Source: Caulobacter endophyticus (GTDB taxonomy: Bacteria; Pseudomonadota; Alphaproteobacteria; Caulobacterales; Caulobacteraceae). From it: a stretch of DNA of 64,000 bases. The stretch lies in assembly GCF_029543245.1 (NCBI RefSeq), contig NZ_JARQWV010000008.1, forward strand, positions 124,001-188,000, in the 5' to 3' direction. Of this stretch, positions 42,380-52,574 are shown piece after piece. The notes beneath the pieces are model-generated. The model did no database searches. It worked only from the letters and a program-made list of their open reading frames with translations, and was not told the DNA's origin. The translations under genes were made by a program, and so were the position numbers. The number at the start of each line of letters is the position of its first letter. Position 1 is the stretch's first letter.

Positions 42380-42667
42380 GTGCGACGCCCCGTATGGATC
42401 GCCGCTGACGGTGGAAAAGGCCGGGTTTCAGTGCGATGAAACTCTTGATTGTACTGTTATCGCAATTGAAAACCGTGTTGCTTTATTCGTCTCGCCCGCG
42501 GCTGGTTTGATGATTTGATATTATTTCCAGCGGGCTCGCATACCCCCCATTGGGTAGTCGAAAAGACTAAAAGATCGAAGACAACGTTATCAAATTTGCA
42601 CTAAAGGCGTGATTTTCTCCTGCTGCGCGACAAGCGCGTAAATACAGGAAAACGTCTCTTCTTGCTT
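42380..42667. promoter_or_regulatory. AT-rich region upstream of LuxR-type regulator 2
   Basis: 288 bases without a gene and AT-rich. On the minus strand, 42541-42557 reads CTACCCAATGGGGGGTA, close to CTACCCAAGGTGGGGGA at 31981-31997 before the pilus operon. It is probably the promoter region of the regulator and also the end of the Tad operon, but I see no clear terminator. Confidence 0.45.
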
Positions 42668-43174
42668 TCAGAGCTGTAAGTGGGTCAGGCGCTGGCTGAT
42701 CGCCAGCATTCCGGTCACCGCGCCCACGTGCAGGGCGCCGACCGCGATCGCCACGCCGTAGGGGATGCCCGCGCGGGTGCGGATCCAGCCGCCGAAGGCG
42801 CCGGCGTAGGGACGGGCGGCCATGGCCGCCAGGGCCAGGGCGCCACCGGCGATGGCCGTGGCGACCAGCAGCAGCAGCAGGTTCTCCATACCCGCGAACA
42901 GCGCCGCCACCGCCAGCAGCTTGACGTCGCCAGCGCCGATCAGCCGCCGCGCGAACATCGGCACGCCGGCCAGCAGAACCAGGCCGAAGGCGCTGAAGCT
43001 CGACAGCCAGTTGGGCGTCGACCAGGTCAGAAGCTGGGCGAAGACGAACAGCACGGCCAGCGCCGCGACGGTCCAGTTGGGGATCTTGCGGGTCCAGGCG
43101 TCCCAGCCGGCCGCGACGATGAACAGCGCCGCGTAGGCGACCGAGCCGGCCAGGCGAACGAAGTCTATTTCCAT
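42668..43174 (-). CDS. cpaA: Prepilin peptidase CpaA (A24 family)
   Basis: 168 residues with about five to six membrane segments. The two catalytic aspartates are in GWDAWTRKIPN (Asp25) and GAGDVKLLAV (Asp83), the conserved GxGD motif. It lacks the N-terminal methylase domain of classic PilD peptidases, as usual for Tad systems. It would cleave the Flp pilin and the TadE-type pseudopilins. It is the last gene of the operon, only 21 bases after tadD. Confidence 0.9.
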   Translation of the reverse strand: MEIDFVRLAGSVAYAALFIVAAGWDAWTRKIPNWTVAALAVLFVFAQLLTWSTPNWLSSFSAFGLVLLAGVPMFARRLIGAGDVKLLAVAALFAGMENLLLLLVATAIAGGALALAAMAARPYAGAFGGWIRTRAGIPYGVAIAVGALHVGAVTGMLAISQRLTHLQL

Positions 43175-43195
43175 CGGAGGATCTCCACGCGGCCC

Positions 43196-43711
43196 TTAGG
43201 AGCCGCCGCCGGGCATGGGAACGACCTCGGCGGGCGGTCCGCCGGCCAGGGTCGTTTGCGGCTGCGCCAGGGCCTGAAGCACGCCGGCGGCCGGTTCGCG
43301 GCCCTGCAGGCGGGCCGAGTAGGCCATGTTGCCGAGCACGATCCGCGAGTGAGGGTCGACCGCCAGCGCGCGGGCGTAGTAGCGCTCGCTCAGATCGAAG
43401 CGGCCCAGCTTGTCGTAGACCACGCCCTGGCCGTTGAGCACCCGCACGTCGGTCGGGGCGCGTGTCGCGGCCAGTTGGAGCAGTTCCAGCGCCAGGGCGT
43501 AGTCGCGGTCCTTGATGGCCTGCGCGGCGCGGCCGTAGAGCCGGTCGACCGCCGCGGCGGGATCCGGCGGGGGCAGGGCGGCCAGGGCGCGGATCTCGGT
43601 CTGGGCGGGCTTGGGGCCCATGAAGGCGCCGGCCAGCTGCTTGAGCGTGGCGCAGCCCGACAGCGGGACGAGCAGGGCGCAGACGGCGGAAGCGACGAGG
43701 AGCTTGCGCAT
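43196..43711 (-). CDS. tadD: TadD-like TPR lipoprotein
   Basis: 171 residues from ATG 43711. The signal peptide ends in the lipobox LSGC, so it is anchored to the outer membrane. A TPR-like region follows (DYALALELLQLAATRAP, GVVYDKLGRFDLSERYYARALAVDP). In Tad systems such a protein helps secretin assembly. The start lies two bases after tadC's stop; the frame running further upstream is a shadow of tadC. Confidence 0.85.
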   Translation of the reverse strand: MRKLLVASAVCALLVPLSGCATLKQLAGAFMGPKPAQTEIRALAALPPPDPAAAVDRLYGRAAQAIKDRDYALALELLQLAATRAPTDVRVLNGQGVVYDKLGRFDLSERYYARALAVDPHSRIVLGNMAYSARLQGREPAAGVLQALAQPQTTLAGGPPAEVVPMPGGGS

Positions 43712-43713
43712 CT

Positions 43714-44673
43714 CTAGTGCCTCTTCATGGCGGGCATGAGGTTGTGGACGACGTCGAGGCCGGCCGGCAGCAGCAGGGCGGTGATGATCACCGGCAGGAT
43801 GCAGGCCACCAGCGGGATGGTCAGCAGCACCGGGATCCGCATGGCCTTCTCCTCGCCCTTCAGGAACCGCCGCTCGCGCAGCTCTCCGGAATAGGAGCGC
43901 AGGGTCTGGGTGATGCTGGCGCCCAGGCTGTCGGTCTGGATCATCAGGGCGGCGAAGGCGCGCAGGGCGTCGACATTGACCCGGTCGGCCATGCGCCGCA
44001 GGGCGTCGGCTCGGCTGCGCCCGGCACGCAGTTCCTGGGAGACCTGGCTGAACTCGCGCGAGATCTCCGGATGCGAGGGCTTGATCTCCTGGCTGACGCG
44101 GATGAAGGCCGCGTCGACGCCCAGGCCCGCCTCGACGCAGACCACCATCAGGTCCAGCGCGTCGGGGAACTGGTGCTCGAGGCGTTCGCGTCGGCCCGAG
44201 GCCTTCAGGTCGACGAAGATCGCCGGGATCACCAAACCCAGGCCGCACAGCAGCAGGGCCCCGGCGATCAGCGGCAGGCCGACCACCGGCTTGGCCGACA
44301 GCTTCTGGGCCAGCAGCAGGATCGCCGGCAGGCCCACGGCGCTGATCACCCGCACCAGGAAGTAGCCTGGCACGGCGGCCGGGCCCTCGAAACCGGCCTC
44401 GGCCAGGGTACGGGCCAGGCCCGTGCGCTTCTCGGGGGTGTCGGCGCGAGGCGTGCGGGCCTGCAGCCAGCTCAGAAGCGGCGTCTTGGGCTTGGAGTCC
44501 TTGAGCAGCCCCCCGGCGGGGCCCGTGGCCAGGGCCGCACCGCCCGCCGCCCGCTCGCGCATCCGGCGCTTGAGGGCGGCGCCCGCGTCGACCTGGCGGA
44601 ACACCAGCAGGGCCATGGCGCCCACCGCCAGGAAGACGGCGACCTGCAGCCCGACGGAAACGAGAAGGTCCAT
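43714..44673 (-). CDS. tadC: Tad inner-membrane platform protein TadC
   Basis: 319 residues with a T2SSF domain (LEHQFPDALDLMVVCVEAGLGVDAAFIRVSQEI, then ALMIQTDSLGASITQTLRSYS) and membrane segments at both ends. With TadB it forms the inner-membrane platform through which the ATPase CpaF drives pilus growth. Confidence 0.92.
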   Translation of the reverse strand: MDLLVSVGLQVAVFLAVGAMALLVFRQVDAGAALKRRMRERAAGGAALATGPAGGLLKDSKPKTPLLSWLQARTPRADTPEKRTGLARTLAEAGFEGPAAVPGYFLVRVISAVGLPAILLLAQKLSAKPVVGLPLIAGALLLCGLGLVIPAIFVDLKASGRRERLEHQFPDALDLMVVCVEAGLGVDAAFIRVSQEIKPSHPEISREFSQVSQELRAGRSRADALRRMADRVNVDALRAFAALMIQTDSLGASITQTLRSYSGELRERRFLKGEEKAMRIPVLLTIPLVACILPVIITALLLPAGLDVVHNLMPAMKRH

Positions 44674-44682
44674 GGCGAGGCC

Positions 44683-45678
44683 TCAATACTTGAAGGTGAC
44701 GATCCGGCGGATCATCAGCTGGCCGATGAGGTAGAGGACCACGACGCCGCCCACGACGGGCCAGAACGCCGGATCCGAGAACTTGGCAGTGTAGAATTCG
44801 GGGCGGAACACGCTGACCACGCCCACGCAGAACAGCGGCAGCAGGCTAAGGATCAGGGCCGACATCCGGCCTTCGCTCGACAGGGCGCGGATGCGCTTGG
44901 CCAGCGAGGCGCGGCCACGGATGACGCTGGCCAGGCCGTGCAGGATCTCGGCCAGGTTGCCGCCGGTCTCGCTCTGGATGGCGATGCTGACGGCGAAGAA
45001 GGCCACGTCCGGCGAGCCGGTGCGGCGGGCCAGGTTCGACAGGGCGTCGCGGAACTCGACGCCATAGGTGGTCTCGTCCAGAACCAAGCCGAACTCGGTG
45101 CCGATCGGGTCGGGCATCTCCTGGGTGACCAGGCCCACGGCCGAGATCACCGGATGGCCCGCGCGCAGGGCCCGGATCATCACGTCCAGGGCCAGGGGCA
45201 ACTGTTCCTCCAGCTTGGCCAGGCGCGCGGCGTGGCGCTGGACGATCCACATCGCCGCCACGGCGCCGCTGACGGCGGTCGCGCCCACGGCGGTGACCAG
45301 CACCTGCGAGAACGGTGTCTCGACCGGCTGGCCGCGCAGGAACACCAGGGCCAACAGCCACAGGCCCGCCGCCACGGCCGCCACCACGCCCAGCACCTGC
45401 AGCGGACCGGCGGTCAGTCCGGCCTGGCGCAGGTAGAGCGTGGCCCGACCGTGCAGGGCGCCATAGGGCGTGCGGTCGATCCAGCTGCCGCGCGGATCGC
45501 GCACCAGCGACTCGTAGACCTTCTCCTGGCTCATGCCGCCGGCCATCAGGGTCAGGCGGCGATTGACCCGCTGGGTCTGCTCGCGAGCCGAGAGCAGCAG
45601 GCCGAAGATGGTCTGACCCGCCAGCACCGCGGCCACGAAGGCCAGCACCAGGGCCATGGGAAAGAGCAGTCCCTGCAT
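44683..45678 (-). CDS. tadB: Tad inner-membrane platform protein TadB
   Basis: 331 residues with the same T2SSF core (LEEQLPLALDVMIRALRAGHPVISAVGLV and FAVSIAIQSETGGNLAEILHGLASVIRGR). Membrane segments lie near residues 5-27, 90-140 and at the C-terminus. It begins four bases after the cpaF stop and precedes tadC by nine bases, as is usual. Confidence 0.92.
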   Translation of the reverse strand: MQGLLFPMALVLAFVAAVLAGQTIFGLLLSAREQTQRVNRRLTLMAGGMSQEKVYESLVRDPRGSWIDRTPYGALHGRATLYLRQAGLTAGPLQVLGVVAAVAAGLWLLALVFLRGQPVETPFSQVLVTAVGATAVSGAVAAMWIVQRHAARLAKLEEQLPLALDVMIRALRAGHPVISAVGLVTQEMPDPIGTEFGLVLDETTYGVEFRDALSNLARRTGSPDVAFFAVSIAIQSETGGNLAEILHGLASVIRGRASLAKRIRALSSEGRMSALILSLLPLFCVGVVSVFRPEFYTAKFSDPAFWPVVGGVVVLYLIGQLMIRRIVTFKY

Positions 45679-45682
45679 GGCG

Positions 45683-47029
<1,347 letters not shown>

Positions 47030-47032
47030 GGC

Positions 47033-48250
47033 TTACCTCCCGACCTGGGCGAGGGCGACGGGCTGGGCGGGGACCAGGGTGTCGGCCAGGCGGCTGATCG
47101 CGGCCTCGAGCTTGCTGCCCCGGCGCACGGCGCTCAGCGCCAGGCCCTGGTTGATCGCTTGATGCATCAGCTTGCGGTCCTCAGGGACAACGAGGTCGAA
47201 CGGCCGGCCGATGGCCTGCTCGGCGGCCTTCAGCGACAGGCCGCTGGCGCTGTCGGGCTCGACCTGGTTGCAGACCAGGGTCACCGGCACGTCGTCCAGC
47301 CGCTGGGCAGTCAGCATGTGCAGCTGGCGGCGGGCCAGATGCACGTGCGGCACCGACAGGTGGGTCACCAGCACGATCCGCTGCGACTGCCGCAACAGGC
47401 GGTTGGTCCAGGCGGTCCAGACCGTGGGCAGGTCCACCAGGGTGGTCTCGAAGTCGCGGCGCAGGGCGGCCATCAGGCCGTCGACCACGGCGGGGCTGAG
47501 GGCCTCGACCGGCATCATCTCCTGCGGTGCGCCCAGCACGGCGACGCCGCTGCGGTGGGTGGGCAGGGACGTGGCGAAGGGCATTTCCTCTACCGCGCCG
47601 CCGGCGGCCAGCACCTGGCCGATCGTCACCGCGTCGCCGACGTCGAGATAGAGCGCCGCGGCGCCCATCTGCACGTCCAGGTCGGCCAGGCAGACGCCGG
47701 CCGAGCCGGTGCGTCCGGCTAGCATCACCGCCGTCTGGGCGGCCAGCGAGGTGGCGCCGACGCCGCCGCCGGCCTTCAGCACGCTGATGATCTCGCCGCT
47801 GCGCTTGTGGGCCCGGCCGGTGTCGAGCCGGCAGAAGATCCGCTCCAGGGCGATGGCCAGGGTGGTGTCGCTGACCGGGGCCGGCAGCACGTCGGCCGCG
47901 CCCTGGTGCAGCAGGCGGCGGGTGGCCTCGATGTCGGCGCCGCGCATGGCCACCAGCACCTCGAAGCGTCCGGCGCTGGAGGCGATCCGCGAGGTCATGC
48001 GCTCCAGCTCGGCGGGATCGCCGGCGTCCACGCCGACGATCAGCAGGTCGAAGGCGTGGGCGGCCCGCTCGGGCCAGGCGCAGTCTAGCAGCCGGAAGGT
48101 GACCGCCGGGAACATCCCCGACAGCATCGCCACCGGCGGATCCGCGCCCAGGCCCGCGCCGCACAGGCCCACGCGCCAGGCTGTCGGGCGTTGGCTGGAC
48201 GGGGGTGGCGGCGCAACCGTCTTGGGGCGGCCGAAATGGAGCAGGCTCAT
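47033..48250 (-). CDS. cpaE: CpaE-like localisation ATPase
   Basis: 405 residues. The N-terminal part is receiver-like (DLLIVGVDAGDPAELERM, VLVAMRGADIEATRRLLHQGAADVLPAPV). It continues into a ParA/MinD-type ATPase with the deviant Walker A KAGGGVGATSLA and VCLADLDVQMGAAALYLD. In Caulobacter this type of protein places the pilus machinery at the pole. Its start overlaps the preceding stop (ATGA). Confidence 0.88.
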   Translation of the reverse strand: MSLLHFGRPKTVAPPPPSSQRPTAWRVGLCGAGLGADPPVAMLSGMFPAVTFRLLDCAWPERAAHAFDLLIVGVDAGDPAELERMTSRIASSAGRFEVLVAMRGADIEATRRLLHQGAADVLPAPVSDTTLAIALERIFCRLDTGRAHKRSGEIISVLKAGGGVGATSLAAQTAVMLAGRTGSAGVCLADLDVQMGAAALYLDVGDAVTIGQVLAAGGAVEEMPFATSLPTHRSGVAVLGAPQEMMPVEALSPAVVDGLMAALRRDFETTLVDLPTVWTAWTNRLLRQSQRIVLVTHLSVPHVHLARRQLHMLTAQRLDDVPVTLVCNQVEPDSASGLSLKAAEQAIGRPFDLVVPEDRKLMHQAINQGLALSAVRRGSKLEAAISRLADTLVPAQPVALAQVGR

Positions 48251-48840
48251 GACAGGCTCTCTCCGCTGAGTGTCGACGTCATGGTCGGCAGGTTGAAGGG
48301 CGCGACGCCGAAGATCTGCAGCGCCACGCTCTGGAAGGTGAGGTTGGCGACGCTGACGCTGACCAGCGGCTCCATGTCGGGGGCGTAGGGGTTGCCCACC
48401 TTGCCGATGCCGACATGGCGATAGGTGATGGTCACGTCCGCGGCCGTGATGTCGGGCTGGTAGGCCTGCATCTTGTTGAGGACGGCCGTGAAGGTGGTGT
48501 TGTCGAAGCCCGGCGAGCCGCCGCTGCCCTGCGTCTGGGTGCAGGTCGTGTTCGAGCCGGTGCAGCTGAAGGCCATGTCGGGCACGGTGCCGCCGCCGCC
48601 ATAGGTGGCGGTGCCGTCGTAGCCAGCCATGTAGGTCGAGACCATCGGGCTGACGACGGCCAGGCGCGCGCCCTCGCGGGTGGCGGTCTTTGCGGTGTTG
48701 ATGGTCCAGCCCAGCCGGCCCATGTCGATCACCGCCAACAGCATGACGATGAAGGCGAAGCACACCAGGCCGAACTCGGTCGCCGTGGCGGCGCTTTCGT
48801 CGCGGACCAGCCGCGATGCGGTGGTGCGGAGCCGGGTCAT
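48247..48840 (-). CDS. TadE/TadF-type pseudopilin
   Basis: 197 residues with the TadE-like N-terminus DESAATATEFGLVCFAFIVMLLAVIDMGRLG, a hydrophobic helix near residues 22-42. Such proteins are cleaved by the prepilin peptidase and form a pseudopilus base. It is translationally coupled at both ends (ATGA overlaps). Confidence 0.85.
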   Translation of the reverse strand: MTRLRTTASRLVRDESAATATEFGLVCFAFIVMLLAVIDMGRLGWTINTAKTATREGARLAVVSPMVSTYMAGYDGTATYGGGGTVPDMAFSCTGSNTTCTQTQGSGGSPGFDNTTFTAVLNKMQAYQPDITAADVTITYRHVGIGKVGNPYAPDMEPLVSVSVANLTFQSVALQIFGVAPFNLPTMTSTLSGESLS

Positions 48841-49349
48841 TCTGTCCACGCCTGTTGAGAGCTGACCGTGAACGAGGTGAGGGTGATGCCGGTCAGCGGG
48901 CCGAAGGATTCGATGTAGGGCGGCGTCGCGGCGACCTGCACGCGGGGCGCGCCGGTCATGCCGTCGTAGCGGCCCGAATAGGTCCCGCCGGCGTTGCTGA
49001 CGCAGGTGACGGTGACCGTCACCGTGGCGTTGCTGGTCCAGGTCGCGATCAGCGGCGAGCCCGAGCCGTCCTTGGTGCCGGTGCGGGTCAGGTTCTGGAC
49101 GTTGGTGACGTCGCCGGCGTTGGTCAGGCCCGCGCAAGTCATCGGCAGGCGGGCGGCGTAGCGGGCGGCGTCGCGCACCGACGAGACGGCGATGTGATAG
49201 TTCCAGAACAGCCGTCCCGCGCCGACGAAGGCGAAGCACAGCAGCACCATGAACGGCAGCACCAGGGCGAACTCCACCGCCGCCGAGCCTTCGCGCCCGG
49301 CCCAGAGCCGTTCAGCCAGCCGTCGGGCAAGGGGAGGGCGCTCAGTCAT
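48837..49349 (-). CDS. tadE: TadE-type pseudopilin
   Basis: 170 residues; I start at ATG 49349 (MTERPPLARR), which overlaps the tadG end. The N-terminal signature REGSAAVEFALVLPFMVLLC is the TadE-like cleavage site and hydrophobic helix. It has the same layout as the gene at 48247 and is probably an old duplicate. Confidence 0.85.
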   Translation of the reverse strand: MTERPPLARRLAERLWAGREGSAAVEFALVLPFMVLLCFAFVGAGRLFWNYHIAVSSVRDAARYAARLPMTCAGLTNAGDVTNVQNLTRTGTKDGSGSPLIATWTSNATVTVTVTCVSNAGGTYSGRYDGMTGAPRVQVAATPPYIESFGPLTGITLTSFTVSSQQAWTE

Positions 49350-50826
49350 AGAGCCGCACCGAGTAGAGCATGGTCTCCGTGCCGACCGCCGACGTGTCGG
49401 TGGTCGAGCCGACGACCTCGCCATAGATCGAGTTGCTGACGGCCGGGCCGATCAGGAACAGGTCGACATAGGCGATGACGTGGACGGTGGAGCTGCCGTG
49501 GACGTTGTCGGCGTTGCAGTTGACGACCACGGCCGAGATCGTGCGGCGATCAGGCGTGGCCTGGGCGCCGGTCGTGTTGCACTGGGGGCGGGCGTAGTCG
49601 TGCGAGCCGCTGTTGGCGGTCTGGCCGTCGGAGAAGGCGCCGGCCGGGGTCGAGATCGTCCCGCTCAGCATGGCCAGCTCCCACTTGTAGACCTGGTAGC
49701 GCGTCGGGCTGGTGACGCCGGCCGCCGGAGCGGGGCCATAGGCGTTCCAGCCCGTGCCGGTGGAACCTGCGGGAACCTGCGGGATGTAGGTCGTCGGGTT
49801 GATGCCCGAGTGGTTGGTGGCGAAGTACTGCGCCTTGTTCCAGACCCCGCTGCCCACCACGCTCGACTGGTTGCAGTCGCGGGGCAGGCCCATGCCGCCG
49901 GCCACCGCCGCGCTGCTCGAGCAGCTGTTGCTGGGAACCGAGACGCTCGGGGTGCAGGAACTGTTGCCGGCGTTGGTCTTGGCCCCGACCAGGGTGTTCA
50001 TCGCGGGTCGGAACAGCGGGTCGTTCTTCAGCCCGCTGGCCGAGGACTTGTAGATGTCGAAGCGGACGTTGAAGTAGTCGTCGGCCGAGGCGATGTTGCC
50101 GGTCTGGGTCTGCACCACGGAGCCGAAGCACTCGGTCAGCGGCGGATAGCGGCCCATGGCGTTCTTGACGTCGGCCGCGCCCGATCCCACCGACAGGAAG
50201 CCGAAGTTCCCCGGCCCCCAGGCGCCGTTGCCGCCTGGGGGCGGGGTCAGGACGAAGTTCTTGCCGATATAGGTGTCGCCGTCGAACACCAGGCTGGTCG
50301 CCTCGTTCGGGTTGCAGATCATCAGCGGCGGCACCTTGCAGATCGCCGTGCCGTAGCCGGCCACCGCGCGGGCGGTGGCGTTGAAGCCGGCGACGCCGGT
50401 CAGGGCGCCGAACACCAGGCCGCGAGAGCGCGGCGCCAGGTTGATGCGGATGAACTTGGCGGTGGCGTCGGTGGTGGCGGTGACGTCCGGGTCGCGGCTG
50501 GACAGGAAGGTGATGTCGCTGGCCGCGACGGCCACGTTGCTTTCGAAAGTGTCGCCCAGGGCCTGGCGGTTGCTGACCAGGCTGCCCATGGCCGCCGTCT
50601 GGGCCCGCCCCATGGCCCCGCTCATGCCGTCCAGCTGGCTGGCGCCGGCCAGGGCCGCGGCGTCCACCGCGTTCTCCAGTTCGGCCCGCAGGGCCAGGGC
50701 CCGGCTGACGTCGAAGGCCAGGCCCCCGATGGCGACCAGTCCGATCAGGGCCACCCCGGTGAGGGTGGCCACCGTGCCGGAGCGATCCTGGACGAAGCGA
50801 CGAAGAAGGCGAGGGGCGCGCGACAT
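49342..50826 (-). CDS. tadG: TadG-like Flp pilus assembly protein
   Basis: 494 residues. The N-terminus QDRSGTVATLTGVALIGLVAIGG is a single membrane anchor, followed by DVSRALALRAELENAVDAAALAGA, characteristic of TadG/TadE-G proteins. The long periplasmic part contains several cysteines (ICKVPPLMICNP, GNSSCTPSVSVPSNSCSS) but lacks an obvious von Willebrand A domain. It lies two bases after the short cpaD-like gene. Confidence 0.85.
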   Translation of the reverse strand: MSRAPRLLRRFVQDRSGTVATLTGVALIGLVAIGGLAFDVSRALALRAELENAVDAAALAGASQLDGMSGAMGRAQTAAMGSLVSNRQALGDTFESNVAVAASDITFLSSRDPDVTATTDATAKFIRINLAPRSRGLVFGALTGVAGFNATARAVAGYGTAICKVPPLMICNPNEATSLVFDGDTYIGKNFVLTPPPGGNGAWGPGNFGFLSVGSGAADVKNAMGRYPPLTECFGSVVQTQTGNIASADDYFNVRFDIYKSSASGLKNDPLFRPAMNTLVGAKTNAGNSSCTPSVSVPSNSCSSSAAVAGGMGLPRDCNQSSVVGSGVWNKAQYFATNHSGINPTTYIPQVPAGSTGTGWNAYGPAPAAGVTSPTRYQVYKWELAMLSGTISTPAGAFSDGQTANSGSHDYARPQCNTTGAQATPDRRTISAVVVNCNADNVHGSSTVHVIAYVDLFLIGPAVSNSIYGEVVGSTTDTSAVGTETMLYSVRLYD

Positions 50827-50828
50827 GG

Positions 50829-51131
50829 TCAGTTGGCCGGAGACTTGGCCGCTCCCTTGTTGTCGATGCTGGAGGTGCTGGCCTGGACGGGCTGGATCAC
50901 CTGGTTCTTGCCGTAGCGGGTCACCGCCAGGGCGGCCCGGGTCCCGTCGCCGCCTGGCTGCAGCACGCCTTCGTAGCGGGCTTCCGGATCGGCGATCTGG
51001 GCGGCGAGGTTGCTGCGCAGGGCGACGCCGAAGTCGGGCGACAGGTCCTTGCGGGCGTCGGTGCAGCCGGCGAGGGCGGCCCCGGACACGGTCAGGGCCG
51101 CGGCGGCCAGCAGGATCCTATTGAAGGACAT
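50829..51131 (-). CDS. Short CpaD-like lipoprotein
   Basis: 100 residues with a lipoprotein signal ending LAGC. The segment LSPDFGVALRSNLAAQIADPEARY resembles the conserved core of CpaD (DFG..R.N...Q..DP). Typical CpaD proteins are about twice as long, so this is either a shortened version or a distinct member. It lies behind the secretin gene, as cpaD does, and overlaps its end by 14 bases. Confidence 0.7.
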   Translation of the reverse strand: MSFNRILLAAAALTVSGAALAGCTDARKDLSPDFGVALRSNLAAQIADPEARYEGVLQPGGDGTRAALAVTRYGKNQVIQPVQASTSSIDNKGAAKSPAN

Positions 51132-52503
51132 GGCCTTGAGGTCCATCGACCCCTCCCTTGGCTGGTTGCGAGCTGGACTGGGTCTTGCCCAGCAGGAACA
51201 GTTCGGTGTCGGACGGCGGCACGAAGTTGTCGGCGGGGGTCGCCTGGCGGGCCCGGGTCGGGCGCACCAGATGCGGCGTGACCAGGATCACCAATTCGGT
51301 CTGGTTGCGCTGGTAGCTCGTCGAGCGGAACAGCGAGCCCAGGATCGGCAGGTCGCCCAGCATCGGGAACTGCCGGATCTGATCCTGGTAGTCGTCGCGG
51401 ATCAGGCCCGCGATCGTGAAGGACTCGCCGTCGCGCAGTTCGACTGTGGTCTTGGCGCGGCGCACCTTGATGCCGGGGATCCGCAGCCCGTTGCTGACGA
51501 ACGAGGCGTTGGGGTCGATGCTCGAGACCTCGGGATTGACCACCAGGTTCACCATGCCGTCCTGCAGGACGGTGGGGGTGAAGGCCAGGCCGATGCCGAA
51601 CTGCTTGAACTCGACCGTGATCGTCGTCTGGCCGCCGCTCTGGTTCTGGGCCACGGGGACGGGGAATTCGCCGCCGGCCAGGAAGTTGGCGGTGTCGCCC
51701 GACATGGCCGTCAGGTTCGGCTCGGCCAGGGTCTTGACCAGGCCCTTGGTCTCCAGCGCGTCGAACAGCACGTCCAGATCCACGTCGCCGGCCCGCAGCG
51801 GGAACTTCAGCAGGCCGAAAGTGTCGGTCAGCGTGGTGGCCACGCCCGTGTCGCCGGTGCCGATGACGAAGTTGTGGTAGTTCGGCGAGGCCGGGTTGGC
51901 GGTGTTCATGTTCAGCCGCAGGGCCTTGGCCGTGGCGCGCTCCATCTCGACGATGCGCACCGACAGGGTGACCTGCTGGCTGCCCTGGACCGAAAGCATG
52001 TTGACCACCTGGCCGGGCGCGAAGCTCTCGGCCAGGGCCGCGGCGCGGCCGGCGACGGCGCCGCTGCTGGCGGTGCCGGTCAGCACGATCGACTGGTTGC
52101 CCGAGGCGACCTTCAGGTTCTCCTCGTTGGGCAGGGCGTCGCGCATCCGCTGGCGCAGGGTCTCGACGTCGGCGCCGACCACCACGTTGGCGGCGGCCAC
52201 CAGCTTGCGGCCCGGGCCGTAGGCGGTCAGCGTCGTGCCGCCCAGCTTCTTGCCGACCACGTAGACCGACCGCGAGGTCAGGGGCAGCACGTCGGCGGTG
52301 TCGGGGTTGCCGATCATGATGTCCGTGTACGGAGCGGGCAGCTCCAGGACCTGGGCCTTGCCGACGGCGACATTGACCTCGACCTTGCGGACGGCGACGT
52401 CGGAGATGGCGGCGGGGGCTTGGGCCGAGGCGGTGGTCGGGACTGCCGCCAGCAGGGGCAGCAGGCCGGCGGCCGCGGCCAGCAGCGAGCGTTTCAGGGT
52501 CAT
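51118..52503 (-). CDS. cpaC: Secretin CpaC (RcpA)
   Basis: About 461 residues. The signal peptide begins MTLKRSLL and ends near ASAQA. An N-terminal secretin domain follows (VEVNVAVGKAQVLELPAPYTDIMIGNPDTADVLPLT), then the conserved secretin core VEFKQFGIGLAFTPTVLQDGMVNLVVNPEVSSID and ELVILVTPHLVRP. It forms the outer-membrane pore for the pilus. I prefer ATG 52503 to the GTG/ATG near 52578 because it gives the proper signal peptide. Confidence 0.92.
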   Translation of the reverse strand: MTLKRSLLAAAAGLLPLLAAVPTTASAQAPAAISDVAVRKVEVNVAVGKAQVLELPAPYTDIMIGNPDTADVLPLTSRSVYVVGKKLGGTTLTAYGPGRKLVAAANVVVGADVETLRQRMRDALPNEENLKVASGNQSIVLTGTASSGAVAGRAAALAESFAPGQVVNMLSVQGSQQVTLSVRIVEMERATAKALRLNMNTANPASPNYHNFVIGTGDTGVATTLTDTFGLLKFPLRAGDVDLDVLFDALETKGLVKTLAEPNLTAMSGDTANFLAGGEFPVPVAQNQSGGQTTITVEFKQFGIGLAFTPTVLQDGMVNLVVNPEVSSIDPNASFVSNGLRIPGIKVRRAKTTVELRDGESFTIAGLIRDDYQDQIRQFPMLGDLPILGSLFRSTSYQRNQTELVILVTPHLVRPTRARQATPADNFVPPSDTELFLLGKTQSSSQPAKGGVDGPQGHVLQ

Positions 52504-52574
52504 GTGAGCGGGTCCTGCGCCGCGCGCGTCAGCGGCGCGCCGGCGGGAGGGAAGGGGAGCGAGCGGGGCCATGG